From Monarcha castaneiventris obscurior (lineage: Eukaryota > Chordata > Aves > Passeriformes > Monarchidae), in the NCBI GenBank assembly GCA_026261815.1, contig JAMPIT010000511.1, positions 186,001-250,000 of the forward strand: a stretch of 64,000 nucleotides of DNA, in the 5' to 3' direction. Position numbers and translations under genes: made by a program. Positions 33,991 to 46,610 of the stretch are shown in pieces; positions within the stretch are counted from its first letter, which is position 1; the number at the start of each line of letters is the position of its first letter. The notes beneath the pieces are model-generated. The model did not search any database. It saw nothing but the letters and a program-made list of their open reading frames with translations, and was not told the origin of the DNA.

Positions 33991-36771
33991 CCAGGACTCT
34001 GCTCTTGGTCATCCTGTGCCCACCCCACTGCTCCTGCCCACCTGGGCTGTCACTGGCACCTGGACAAAATTTTTTTGAGTTTCTTCTGCCCCTTTGCAGA
34101 AACTCTCAGTGACCCGTTGTTGTTACAGGTCTTACAGCTGGGTCTGTCTCAAATCTGGGAAATTTATTATCTCCAAAACTTCTGGAAATTCATTCTCTCT
34201 TCCATGTGGATCTTTGTTTTAAAGTTTGCAACGTTAATATTTTCTCTCATTCCCTTTCTAGATTTTCTGCAATGGAGTTTTTCCTTTCATTGGAGATAAC
34301 ACGAAAATGTTCTGTTGGATGATCTGAATTTCTTCATTCCTGGGATCTGTGTCCCATCACACCCAGCCAGCAGAGCTGCTCTCACTTCATGGCCATTATT
34401 CTTCCACTGCCAGCTCTGTCCACAACCTCTCCTCTTGCTTCCAGGCAAGAATTCTGATTTTAATTTCCTGTTTCTGGTGGGTCAGCTGGGAGATCAATGA
34501 CACGGTACCATGGACCTCCAAATCTCCATTCTGGAAAAGAAAAATGGTTTTGTTGGTTCAGAGAGGTGGGAGAGTCAGGGACCAGCACTCAGCACTTTGC
34601 CATCACAATACACAAATATATTTGCACACTTGAGCCAGCCAAAGAAATTTCTGGGCTTTGTGAGCTCCTCAGGAACTTTGCAGGCCTGTGAAGGGCTCCA
34701 GAGAAGTGTCAGGAGAGCAGGAAACGGCTCAAGGATGGGACAGCAAGGACAAGGACAACCCTCCCTGGCTGTGCTGCCTCTGCCCTTCCCTGGCACCACG
34801 TCACCTCTGTCCTGCTCTCCTCAGCTCCATCACTGTCCATGCAGCTCCATCCACGCTGAAATTCTTCCCTGTTCAGGAAAAACAGTCAACCATTAACCGA
34901 AAGACCCCTAAATAATGGATAAAATAAAGGATGGCTGGGGTATTATTCAAACATGAGCTTTTCTTTTCCAGCTTCCTCTGCTGGCTCCGTGTGTGGCCAT
35001 AATTCACACATTTGGGCAGGTGCCACTTTGCTTTTGACTCGTGAGCCCGACACCGTCCCGGGCGGCCCCGTGTGTGATCTTGAAAGGAAAGGGAACAATG
35101 AACCATCCAGAGATCACACGGAGTTACTGAGGGCAGCCAGGACCTCGGCAGAATGGAAAAACTCCAGGTGGACCTGCCAAAGGCAGGAGGTCGGGGTGGG
35201 ATGAAATGGAAGGTGGAAAACCACTGGGTTAGGAGGGATAAACTCAGCATTTCTTTTGTCTGGGCAAGGAAAAGCCTCAAGAAATCTCCACTGAGAGCTT
35301 GGAGTAGCAGGAGAGAAGGAGTGAAGGTGATGCTGGGCTGTGGAAAGGGTGAGACCGGAAAACGACACTGAAAAGATGTAAATATTTGATCAGTCAGTGC
35401 CTCTCTCTCACTGGCAGTTGTCACCTCCCTTAAGGGACAAAAACGGAGTCGTTTCAGAGACAAGCAACAGAGATGAGTGACCTGAAGGAATTTCTGTGAG
35501 AGGAAATGGTGGAAAGCCCCTTCCCCACCTCTCTGCTTTGTGCCACAGCCTCCATTTATCTTCTCCCTTTGCCTCCGAGTCGTTTTGTTCTCCTCCTGCT
35601 CTCCATTATTTTGATTAAGCACTTTTGGGGGCTCTGATGGATGAAAGACTCCATGTGAAGTGCACTGGACCAGCGTTGCCCCTCCAGTTCCTGCTTTGCC
35701 TTAATTGTGCTCTTAGCCCTTTGTTTGGGCATCCACTTATTTCATTTGTCAGGATGTTGGAAAGTGGCCTTTTCTTTGAAATTCTTTTTTTTTCCAGCTA
35801 ATTTTAGTTTGTTTTATTGCATGCACACTGTCCAAGGAGGTGATTAATAATACTGCAGTGCCTGCTGAAAAGCTTAGGCTGATTTTTTTTTTTTATTTTG
35901 ACAAAATAATGAGCCTTGGAGTTTATGGAGCCTTGGAGTTTATGAAGCCTTTCCCAGAAGCAGCAGCTTTCTTCAGAAGCTTGATTTTTTTTTTTAATTA
36001 AAAAACAAAATGCCTGAAAACTGCACATGGAAGTATTGTTATTTTGATAGCTGAAAGAAATTTTAACTTCTTTTCATGTCGCTCATGGCTTCTGCGTAGG
36101 ATTCCACGGAAGGGTTTCTTATGGGCACCCATAAATCCCAGATCATCAGTGAGGGTTTAACCCCAGCTGTTTGCAGCTGCCTCAGCCAGGGCAGCGCTGC
36201 AGCCTCTGCTGCATCCCCTGGCCTGTGAAGGGATCCCACACCTCCAGGTACTGGAGATCCTCTTCCATCTCCTCCCCGGGGGCTCCTTCCCTCCAGGGTG
36301 GTTTCCAAGTGGCTCTAACGAGGGTTTTCAGAGCACTCCAGCACTGCTTGACTGCTCCTTGAGACCTGGTTTTGAAAGGATAGGAAGAACTTCAAGGATT
36401 AATTATGTTTGGAGCCCAAAGTGATAAAACTCATGCAGCCCTGAGTGGCCACAGGAGCTGCTGCTGTAGCCCCTGCACCAAGGCAGGGCTCGGTGGCTGC
36501 AGGGTCCCTGTGCAGGGGTCCCAGGGCAGGTGAGTCCTGTGCAGGGCTGGGGACAGGGGATGGGGCAGCTCCGAGCTCTGCCCGGCTGCAGCAGCAGCTC
36601 CCAGCCAGGTGTCAGTGCCGTGGGCCTCAGGGGGCGCAGGACACTGAGAGGTGCCCAAGATGGGCTTTGAGGTGGGACCCAGGCACGTTAAATATCAGAG
36701 CTTCTGTGTGAGCTGGGCTTGTCCACTCCCAGCACAGCAGGGACAGCAGAACACAGGGTCAGGCAGAGGCA
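33991..36771. other. Non-coding; candidate conserved element at 35640-36070
   Basis: No gene recognised. 35640-36070 is AT-rich, free of known repeats, and carries TTAATTGT and GGTGATTAATAATAC-type homeodomain cores, so it is a candidate enhancer. The minus-strand frame 34873-35622 (249 codons) shows no recognisable domain. Confidence 0.45.
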
Positions 36772-37149
36772 CAGAACGTCCTGAGCTGAAGGGACCCACA
36801 GGGATCATGGATTGCAGCGCCAGGCCCTGCCCAGACACCCCAAATCCCAGCCTGGGCATCCCTGGCAGCTCTGCCCAAACGCTCCTGGAGCTCTGGCAGC
36901 CTCGGGGCCGTGCCCATTCCCTGGGGAGCCTGGGCAGTGCCCAGCACCCTCTGGGGGAAGAACCTTTCCCTCATCTCCAGCCTGAGCCTGCCCTGGCCCA
37001 GCTCCAGCCCTTCCCTGGGTGCTGTCCCTGGCCCAGAGCAGAGCTCAGAGCTGCCCCTCGGGAGGAGCTGCAGATCCCAGAGCTCTGCCCTCAGTGCCCT
37101 CTGCTCCAGCTGGACACACCAAGGGCCCTCAGCTGCTCCTCAGCCTCCA
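36772..37149 (-). mobile_element. CR1 3' fragment, reverse orientation
   Basis: GTCCTGAGCTGAAGGGACCC, then a long block near-identical in reverse to 2090-2505 (for example CACCCTCTGGGGGAAGAACC). It is the same CR1 subfamily and similarly truncated. It abuts the VNTR that begins at 37150. Confidence 0.9.
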
Positions 37150-37335
37150 CCAAGAGTGGCTGAGGGAGCTGGGAAGGGGCTGGAGAATTCCTGAGGGAGC
37201 TGGGAAGGGGCTGGAGAATTCCTGAGGGAGCAGGGAAGGGGCTGGAGAATTCCTGAGGGAGCTGGAAAGGGGCTGGAGAATTCCTGAGGGAGCTGGGAAG
37301 GGGCTGGAGAATTCCTGAGGGAGCTGGAAAGGGGC
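37150..37335. repeat. VNTR, ~30 bp x 6, grown inside a CR1
   Basis: Six copies of TGAGGGAGCTGGGAAGGGGC TGGAGAATTCC. The unit matches the CR1 segment that reads TGAGGGAGCTGGAAAGGGGC TCAGGCTGGAG at the start of the following CR1 (37310-37345). The array therefore appears to have expanded from within the plus-strand CR1. Confidence 0.9.
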
Positions 37336-37692
37336 TCAGGCTGGAGAAAAGGAGGCTCAGGGGGGACCTTGTGGCTCTGCACAAGTCCCTGACAGGAGGG
37401 GGCAGCCGGGGGGCGTCGGGCTCTGCTCCCAGGGAACAGGGACAGGAGGAGAGGGAACGGCCTCAGGCTGGGCCAGGGGAGGCTCAGGTTGGACATCAGC
37501 AGGAATTTCCCCATGGAAAGGGTGCTCAGGGATTGGAAGGGGCTGCCCAGGGAGGTTTGGAGTCCCCATCCCTGGAGGTTCCAGGGAAGGACTCAGGATG
37601 TGGCACTCAGAGCTCTGGGCTGGGGATTGGGCACAAGTTGGACTCGACGGTCTTGGAGATCTTCCCCAGCCTAAATGATTTTGTGATTCTAT
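37336..37692 (+). mobile_element. CR1 3' fragment, well preserved
   Basis: GGCTGGAGAAAAGGAGGCTC, GGCTCAGGTTGGACATCAGC, GGAGTCCCCATCCCTGGAGG, TTGGACTCGACGGTCTTGGA, then AAATGATTTTGTGATTCTAT at the end. The CR1 order is complete to the 3' terminus. Confidence 0.95.
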
Positions 37693-38477
37693 CTTTTCTC
37701 CTACATCACCATGCATATTCTGAATTTTTTTTTCCTTTAGTTGTTTGTATATTTAGCTGGAGGGTAACACTGTTCTGTGGTGAATAACATACGATAGTGG
37801 GAGAAACTCAGCAGTTTCAGCTTGGTCTGTAAACTTTCTACTCCAAAGGGTTCTCCATGTGCTCCTGATGAATTGATTTTTCCTTGTCTTTTTATCACTG
37901 GGTGGCCCAAACTCATGGAGGGTCAGCAGTGACAACAACACTCTTAATATGTCCATGAATTGATAGTTTTCTCCACTAAATCTCAGAGGTTTTGTAAACA
38001 GGTTGTAACATTTGGGATCAAACTCCAAAATGAGTTCCTTGTGGTGCTACTGCCCTGGTGAGAAACAAAGGAGAAGGGAGAATGGGCTGGGCAGAGCAGG
38101 GGACTGTTTCTGTGTCACTTTATCCCGAGGTCAGGTCACTCCCTGTCCGAGTCCTGCTTTGCCTTTCCATATAAATGCAGGAGGAAATCAGTTCCATCAC
38201 TGTCCCAGTGTCTGTCACACCGAAAATGGGGACAAAGTTCCATTTCTATTCCCTCTAAGGGCAGCTTCGATCTTTGGGGATGTTCATTGCCAAGGGCCTT
38301 GAGCTGACCTCTCCCGGGCCTGGTTTCAGTGCTGCTCTTCCTCTGCTCCTGGCTGTTCCTGGGGAAGAGTCACAGATCCCCCTTGGATGTTGATTGAGAC
38401 CTTTTTTCTGCCCATGGGGTTTGCTGCAGCTGGGTTTTGGCTCAGGCAATCCAGAATTGATTCCCTGGACTCAGCTT
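37693..38477. other. Non-coding, no gene seen
   Basis: Mixed-composition sequence without repeats or recognisable coding frames. Confidence 0.5.
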
Positions 38478-39415
38478 GCCCTGGGATTTGTTTCCTGCCC
38501 ACCTGCCTCAGCTCTGGGCTTTTCATGACACAAGGCCTGGAGTGGATGGGGTGGGGATATCTGCACACAACTCTGGTGGGCAGGGGGAAAACAACTCAGG
38601 AAAAATCCCTGAAACATGTAGAGGCCCTTCCGAAGGTATCTGAGCCACAAACCCTTCCTGGGTCTGCTGTTCTCCCTCATCCTGTAACGAGAACATCATG
38701 GATCCATGGAACTGAGAGCAGCCAACACCTTCAAAGGAAGGCCCAAGAGCTGCTCCAAAGAGGATGCTCTGCTCCCTTTGTCCTGTATCCACATGAAAAG
38801 TGGAAACATCTGAACCTGGCTGCAGACTGCGTGAGCTGGCAGCAGAACTTCCCTCAGCACCAGCTCCCGCTCCAGAGGAGGAATCTGCAGACAAGACAAG
38901 AATAATTTCCCAGCACTGTTTGTCCTCTGGCTGCAGCTCTGTGACCCTGGGCCCTGGGGTTTGTTTCCTGCCCACCTTCCCCAGCTCTGGCCTCTTCACA
39001 GCCAAGGGCCTGGAGTGGATGGGGTGGGGACATCTGCACACAACTCTGGTGGGCAAGGAGAAAACCACCCAGGAGTAACCCCTGAAACATGTGGAGGTGG
39101 CATCAGATCCACAAACCCTGCCTGGGTCCTGTTCTCCCTCATCCTGTAACAAGAACGTCCTGGATCCATAGAACTGAGAGCAGCCAACACCTTCAAAGGA
39201 AGGCCCAAGAGCTGCTCCAAAGAGGATGCTCTGCTCCCTTTGTCCCTGCATCCACATGGAAAGTGGGAACATCTGAACCTGGCTGCAGACTGCGTGAGCT
39301 GGCAGCAGAACTTCCCTCAGCACCAGCTCCCACCCCAACAGGAGGAATCTGCAGGCAAGACAAGAATAATTTCTCTCTGGCAGCAGCTCAGTGACCCTGG
39401 GCCCTGGGGCTCTGC
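38478..39415. repeat. Tandem duplication, two ~473-bp copies
   Basis: Copy A (38478-38950) and copy B (38951-39415) share the order TTTGTTTCCTGCCCACC, GGCCTGGAGTGGATGGGGTG, CATCTGCACACAACTCTGG, AACTGAGAGCAGCCAACACC and GCAGACTGCGTGAGCTGGCA. They differ by small indels and scattered substitutions. A minus-strand frame of 360 codons (38523-39605) runs across both, but reads the two copies partly in different frames, which argues against a protein. Confidence 0.92.
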
Positions 39416-42400
39416 CCCAGCCTGGCTGGGAGGTGGCACCTGAGTGTCCCTTCAGGTGGAGGGAGGCTGCAATGCCACCCATCACAAACGTCCCGGCCTG
39501 GGGGCTGCCTGCCTTGCAAAGTGTCTTTCTGCTGGCTCCATCAAACCTGGAATGTGCCAAATCCACACCTGGCCCAGCACATTGAGCAGCTCCAGGACAG
39601 CCCAAAGGGGTGTCAGCTCCCAGGTGTCCCCCATGCTGTGTTTGGATGCATTGTCTCAGAACAGGGAATGCTAATCCAGACTTCAGAGCTTCACCTAGAC
39701 TTGCCTTTAATACCAGACATGCTTAAGGGTGAAAACAAGTTTATTCTGGCAAAACAAGAGGTTAAATTCCTCATTACGATAGTTCGAGAGAAGATTACAA
39801 AAGAGAAAATAAAACATGATTCGTGATCACCCTCAAGAGCAGGATTCCTCCTCACCCCAGTATCTCTCACCTGAGATCTCTGGGGTGTGTTTGCATCTCT
39901 TGGCACGAAGGGAGGAGCTGCACATGGCAGAGTGGCTTTTGGACAGGGATGGGGAGAGATGTGGCTCCAGATAGGGCTGGCAGCAACAGCCACAGGAGCT
40001 GCGTGAAAGAAGAGGGGTTTGTGTGCCAGGCCGGCTCGTTAATGGGAATTCCAGCAGAGGCAGGAGGAGGGGGAAGGTGGGAAACATGAAATCCATGTTT
40101 GTGCAGAGGTGCTGGGAGAAAGGAGCATAAACAAGAGGGGCTTGAACCCGCGGCCAGCACAGTGACCCCAAAGACACTGAGGGCCCACCAGCAGCCTCAG
40201 CTCTAATCTGGGGACAGCTTGGGGGGCCATAATTTAAGAAGGGTCTAAACAGTGTAGGAGGTTGTGGGAGCACGAGGTGACACAGGTACATGCTCAAGGT
40301 GTCACAGGTGAATTTATGAGCTCCCCTTGCGTTCAGAGTGTGTAAAAAATGGATACAGCAGTTCCTTGGCTAATCCAACAGCTTCCAGTGGTGCTCTGTG
40401 TGTTCCTGCTGTGTCAAGAAGGACAAACCCACTTCCCTGGGTTGAGTTGTGTAGAAACAGAGGGGAAAAAGATGCCCCCCAGAAGCTCTGGAGTGGCTCT
40501 GTGGCTCGGCCACGTTGCCATGCGAGTGCCACATGCTGCCATGCTCTGTACACAGCAGTTCCCATGGGCACAGCTGGCAAACCCCAGCCCACGCCTGTAG
40601 GAAATCAATGTCCTGTGACCAAACTCAGGGCTCTTGCAGTGCTGCAGTGACTTCTGTGCAGATGTGTGGGTTCAGGAGCAAGAGCTGCTCCGAGTAACTA
40701 AAGGGACCGACTGTCTCAGCTCTCAGGGACTTGTTTTAAGCTGTCACCAAAGGGACCCTGACACTTTGGAAAGACTCCCAGAGAGGCTGCTCAGGTCCTG
40801 GAGAGTTTAGCACGGTGTGCTCAGCTCATCCCACTGCCATCCATCACCAGACTCTGCAAGTGAGGCCAAAATTCCCTTTCCAAGCCAAAGGGAAGGCAGC
40901 AGACGCAGGCACAGCCGTGGTGTGGTGGCAGAGGAGCTGCCATCCCCTCTGCCCTGTGCAGAGTCAGTGCAGGTCTGCCATGGGAGCTGCCAGACCCAGG
41001 CTGGGGGCTGGAACACAACCAAAGCTCTGCCACTTGCCTCCATTTTCTGCAGGGTGGGGAACAGGCCACTGAAACTGTTTGTGTTTTTAACGATGAGAGG
41101 GATGGTATCGAGCTGAGCTGTTTGTGCCATAATTCTGGTAATCTCTGTATGAAATGCCCTGACTGATTCGCCTGTCAGGACCTTGCAGGTGCAGTCTCTG
41201 TCATTGTGCACCACCAGCTGCCACTGACCTGTCCAGCAGAGCAGATCCATTCCCCGTGTGCTGCAGGCTGAAATCCCAGCAGGGACAGAGCTGCAGCCCA
41301 GGCTTTTCCAGCTGCTCCCAGTGGTGTTTGTTGTGGAGGACACGCACCTGGGGCTCTCTCTCCATGGGAGATTTCATTGTCTTGCTGTTTGTTCCTCTCC
41401 TTTGAAGCAGAGCCTGGAGGTTCTGCCTCGGCCCTGGAGCTGTGTGTGGTGTCTTTGCTCTCCTGCTCCTCCAGCTCAGCCCAGTGCAGGACTGGGCCTC
41501 TGGAGCTCTCTGCACTTTGCCTTTTATTCTCAGCTGAAGAGAGAGGCTGTTTTCCTTCCCCAAATGCCACCCCCTGCATTCAGCACCACGGATGAGCCTC
41601 AGCCCAGCCCTCAGCCCCAGGCTCACATTTAAAGGTCACCTGGTCACGGCTCTTTGGCAGAGCTTCGCAGGCATCTGGACGTGGCCAAAGCAGGCACAGG
41701 TCCTGCTGCCCACTGAGGGAATTCCTGGTTGGCTGCAGCCACCATGGCCCTGTGTCTGTGCTGATCAGTGTCCAGCTCACCCCAGCAGGGTCTGGGGCTC
41801 TGGGCTGAGCTGCCTGCTCAGACAGACACTGATTCCTCACGATTGTCCTTACCAAGTCTCAGTGCTGGCTGTGGGCAGCCGGGAAGGCACTTGCAGGAGG
41901 AGCTGCTCTGCAGAGCTGCAAGTGTCTCCCTAACCCCGCACATAAAGCCAAACTCTTCTTCAAAAGGACCCTGAGAAGATCCTGCTTTATCCGTGCTTCA
42001 CCTGTGTCCAGTTATCTTCTTTTATATTTTTTTCTGCAGGGCTGTGAGGCTTAATTACTCTGGGTTCTACTGGAATTGTTACAGGGATCCCACAGAAAGA
42101 GTACGAAAAGGTTTCTGTGTCAAAATATTCTTCTTCCATGTCTTTGGAGAACGCCACTAAGAACAATTTCTGGCCTCTTCCTGAATGTGTCTGGAAACCC
42201 TCCACAATTACAGAGTGTTTGGCGTGGGTGTTTTACAGAAGGCTCTTTAATGCCCATCTTACTCTCGTGGCACAGGAGATGTGGGCATGGGCTGAAATCC
42301 CACAGCAGGCACTGAGCTGACCCCCCTGAACTCCACTTTTGGGTGGAAACGGGCTCTCTCTCAACCCTCAGCTCAGGCCTGGGGCACATCCAGCCTCATC

Positions 42401-42570
42401 CCAGTTCCAGCTCATCCCTGCCCTGGGAAGCGTAAAGCAGCATCTCCAGGCCAGGATGCTCCATTGCATTGCCAGCCTGGCAGCAGGAGGGGCCTCTGAG
42501 GAGGCAGGAGGCTCCTAAATAAAGGAATCTGCTTTTTCTTTTGACCCTAAGTTCTTCCAGACCCACCTCA
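39416..42570. other. Non-coding, no gene seen
   Basis: No array, CR1 or recognised domain. AAACAAGTTTATTCTGG at about 39733-39749 and the following A-rich segment could be the reversed end of a retroelement, but this is weak. Confidence 0.45.
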
Positions 42571-42832
42571 GTCACAGAATCACCAAGGCTGGAAGACACC
42601 TTCAAGATCCTCAAGTCCAGCCATCAAACCAGCACCACCAATTCCCACCCAAACTGAGTTCCCAGGTGCCACATCCAGACACTTGGGGAACACTTCCAGA
42701 GATGGTGACTCCACCACCACCTCCCTGGGCAACTCATTCCAATGCCTGAGCACTTCTACAGTGATTTTTTTTTTTTTTAAATTCCTAATCTGAGCCTCCC
42801 CTGGTGCAACTTAAGGCTGTTTCCTTTTGGGA
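42571..42832 (-). mobile_element. CR1 3' fragment, reverse orientation
   Basis: GTCACAGAATCACCAAGGCT, TTCAAGATCCTCAAGTCCAG, GAACACTTCCAGAGATGGTG and CCCCTGGTGCAACTTAAGGC give the reverse CR1 3' 260 bp. A T-rich expansion sits at about 42766-42778. Confidence 0.93.
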
Positions 42833-45800
42833 TGTGGCAGAAGGGACCGACCCCACCTCAACACAAGCAGTTGTGGCAGAATTGGGGACCTCCTGAGCCC
42901 CCTCTCAGTGCAGCTGCTCCAGCCCAGCTCCTGCACAAACTTCCCTTCCCCTGGGACAGCGGGGGAAGGCGGCAGGGCCGGACTGGGCAGCTGGACTGGT
43001 CAGCTGTGCTGCCTGTCCCGGACACCCCGCTGGACACAGGTGTCCTTCTCTCTCCCCTACGTGACATTCCACCTCCCCTTCTCCACCAGATCCTGTGTGT
43101 ACACCCCACATCCTCAGAAATGCCGGCAGCTCCAGCTATTTCCCCGGCTGGCAGCGAGCACAAAGGATTGTTCCTTGTATCTGCTGGCTACTGGAAAACA
43201 GGAAATGTTCTTTCCTCGGCGCTGCTTTCCAGCCGTGCCGGGCTGTGCCTGTTCTCCTGTTCCCCGGCAGGATTTTGGTCACGGCTCTGCCTCATTTGCA
43301 TGGGGGAGACAGGCAGCACATCCCGAGGGAGCAGCTGGAAACAGAAGGAACAGCTGGAAACAGAAGGAACAGCTGGAAACAGAAAAGGAGCAGCATGGAG
43401 GTCGCTGGGGTGGGTTTATCTCAGCGGCTGCAAACACCATAGATCAGTCCCCACAAATCACAAGCACTGAGTTGGGTGGTATTTTTTAAACTGCCTCAAT
43501 TTAGGGCTTTAACAGCAGTGAAAAGGCAGAAAAAAACATCCTCTTTGTGGTCTCTTAACTTTCTCCTGCTGGTGGCTTTTGCTCTCCACCTTTGGACACG
43601 TCTGCACGCATGGATTGGTGTTTTCCCTTTGATCCCGTGTGTGTGTCTGCCTTGTAATGCAGAAGATTTGGAAAGAGGCCTTGCAGGGATGGTGCTGGCT
43701 TGGAAGCCAGACAGGGAGGCATTTCATCAACAGGCAATAGCTCTTCTGGAAGCAGCAGGAGAGGAATCAATGCACAAAGTTTCTTGTTTTCTTAATCGCG
43801 CTCCTGTTCCACCTTTCCCGGGAGATTTATGAGCCTCCCAATGTTGGACAAACACCAACAAGAGTTGCACATTTTTAGCATCTGAATGCTTTGCTTCGCC
43901 TGGCTCCGCGTGGAAAGACAAGTCCAGGCAAGGTGGTCCTGCAGAAAATGGTTTATTGGGACAGAGCCCTGGCCTGCAGCCACGGCCCCTTGGGCAGTGA
44001 TCTTATCAGACCTCCTGAACAGAGCAGGGTTGGGCCTGTTTGTTCCTTCAGCAGAGACCTCCGAGGAGAACCTGGGTGTTGCAAGACCCTGCTATCAATT
44101 GTTCCCTGGGCGATGCTTTTCCCGAGAGGAGCGAGCAGGGAGTGCAGGCCGGGGCTGTGGGATGGCCCCGCTCCAGGGGGGTGCAGAGACAGCAAACAAA
44201 CTCAGCTCTGTGCTCTCAGAGGAGTCAGAGCGAGGCAGGAGCTGGCTCCTGACTTCCAAGGGGATCCGGGGAGCTGAATACTGCGGGATCCTTCAGGAAT
44301 TCCAATCCCAATTCCTTGTCTTTGAAGCACAGAGCTGATTTGGCAGAGATGTCAGCGAGGTATCAGCTTGTTTCTTATTTTAGCCGGCTTTGATTTGTGG
44401 GCTGAACTTTACCTTCACTTAGAGCCCCCTGGAAGTTCTCTCCTTCCATTTTCCATGGAACGCTGCCTTGCCTGGCAGGCTCTGGGATTTCAAAACAACC
44501 CCATCCAGAACGAGGACACTTCTGGCCTGGCCATGGCTGTCCCTTTGGACTCGATGAAGGTGTCCCATCACAGAGTTCTGGGGATATTTGGGACACCTCG
44601 GGGTGTCTGGGACATCTGCAGAGGCTGAGAGATGTGGTGGGTGTGCAGGAGATCCGTTCTCTTCCCTCCTGGCAGCTGGTGGGGCTGTGGCTGCCCCTTC
44701 CCTCTGCAGTGGGGCTGCATCCTGCACTGAGCTGCCTCATCCACGGGTTTTAGGGCCAGGGTGGGCTGAGATGGGCTCAGGGTGAGATCCAGCTCCTAGC
44801 CCAGGTAAAAGTGGGTGCACACCCCTGAGGTGCTGTAGCTCAGCAGGGTCTGATTCCAGGTGAAGGGGACCAATTCCGGCCCTGAGCCCACCCTGAGCCC
44901 CCCTGGATGAGCTGGGTCACTCCTCAGGCCCCACTGACCAAGGGCTCAACCCACTCACCTCCACATGGACACCAGGGGACATTTCAAATCACCTCTTTGT
45001 CCCATCGGTCTCCAGCTCTCACTGTAGTTATTCCAGGATGGATTTATTCTTTGTGGATATTTGGGATGCCTTAAGGACTCTCAGGCTACAGCTGATGTCT
45101 GTCCAGAGGCCAGCACAGCCCACCCCACATGCCCACCACCCTCAGTGGAAGCTCAGGGCTGCAGAGCACAGGGATGCCCTGGATTTCAGGTGTCTCAAGT
45201 GCCGAGAGCCTCCCACCCCCTTCCGGCCTTTGGAATAGTTCAGAACTTTTTCTGGTGAATGCTGCATTAGATTTTGTAACTTTCACAGAAAGATTTTTCA
45301 TGATTTTGGTGTTATTCTTCTGTTACTAATAGATCTGTTGTCATTAATGCTTCTGTACATGCCTCGGATGGAGCAGAAACAAACAAACCAGAAGGAAATG
45401 CAGCTTTTTGGAATGATTGTTAATGCAAACAATCCTGAGAGACAGAGATGCTGTCGCTGATTTTTCTTCCTCCTTTGTTCCTATTTTGAATGCAAGATTT
45501 GGGGGTTTAAGGGCTTTTCTTGCCTTGTTCAAACCCCGATTTCAGTTGCTTGGCGTGGCCTCTGTTGTGGGGCTGTACAGCTCCCAAATTCTGATTTCAG
45601 TGGGGTGTTTTCCAGCCACTACAAGAAAAAAACCCCTAAATAGTTGGTTCTTTCTATCGCTTCCCTTAGGAGACTGCTGCACATTCCCTTTGCTCCCATT
45701 TGATGCCTAATTCTGGCTGATTACCCCTGATGATGCTGGTGGTTAATTACCAGTACCAGAACTTGCTTTCCAGCATTGTAACACCTTTTCTACCTGGGTT

Positions 45801-45844
45801 TTTTTTGTGTAATAAAAACCTTTATCGGGCTAAGAAATGATGTT
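42833..45844. other. Non-coding; small 19-bp x 3 repeat; candidate element at 45240-45430
   Basis: A 19-bp unit (AGCTGGAAACAGAAGGAAC) is repeated three times at about 43332-43390. 45240-45430 is AT-rich and single-copy in appearance (ATTAGATTTTGTAAC, GTCATTAATGC). No gene recognised; frames such as 43476-43832 (118 codons) show no domain. Confidence 0.5.
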
Positions 45845-45958
45845 GCCACTGGAGGATGACCAGGCCCAGGGTGGGGTTTTTGGGGTGCCTGTGCAGGGCC
45901 AGGAGTGGGACTGGATGATCCCTGAGGGTCCCTTCCCCACTCTGTGGTTCTGTGATTG
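45845..45958 (+). mobile_element. CR1 3' tail
   Basis: GGGACTGGATGATCCCTGAG, GGTCCCTTCCCCACTC and GTGGTTCTGTGATTGT make the CR1 3' end, preceded by a short diverged body. Confidence 0.85.
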
Positions 45959-46610
45959 TACCCAAGGATATTTTTCACCTCTTCTCTGTCTAATTTTCTG
46001 CTCCTTTTTGAGTTTTATCTTTGCATAAAGACAACCAGACAAAAAATTTCCTGACCCCTGCATTTGCCAGCAACTTCCACAAATGCATAAAGCTGCTCTA
46101 CGTGCAGCCAATTACCTTGGGTGACTCTGTCCTTCTCCTTGGCTTGATCCCCACAAGAGGGGGTTTTGATGAGGCCACTGATTTAACTTGATCTTTGACT
46201 GACAACAGCAGAGTCATCTCCTGGCCCAACAGGGTGTAAATATGAAAATAAATGAGTTAATTTTCCGCGAAATCTGAGCTTTGATCACTCCTGCTCAAGC
46301 CTCGTCCATCAGGCTTCCTGCTCAGAGTCATTGAGGGAAGTTCAACCCCAAAGACAGGTAAGAAAAATCCTCTGTGAGTTCAGGAGAGAGAGCAGGAGGC
46401 TCGGGGCTGAGGCAGAATTCTTTATGTCTTTATATCAAGACAGATATGAGCATTTTCTGTGTTGTCCTTAAAACAACCCTTTGTCATGGCGGTGTGGCTG
46501 CAATAATCACCGTGAAAAATGGGGCTGCCCTGGGCAGAAATGTGCTCTGCATCCTGAGACAGAGCAGGGGAATTCATCTGCTTCACTGCAAGGTCACGGG
46601 GGAGTCCAGG
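45959..46610. other. Non-coding, no gene seen
   Basis: Apparently single-copy sequence between two CR1 fragments. Confidence 0.5.

Noticed and set aside
38523..39605. 360-codon minus-strand frame over the tandem duplication, considered as a novel gene
   Set aside because: The two duplicated blocks are read partly in different frames after indels. A conserved protein repeat would not tolerate that. No signal or domain is visible.
44820..44870. TGCTGTAGCTCAGCAGGGTCTGATTCC resembles tRNA box A/B spacing
   Set aside because: The GCTCAG and GATTCC motifs are present, but no acceptor, D or T stem can be paired, so a tRNA is not supported.
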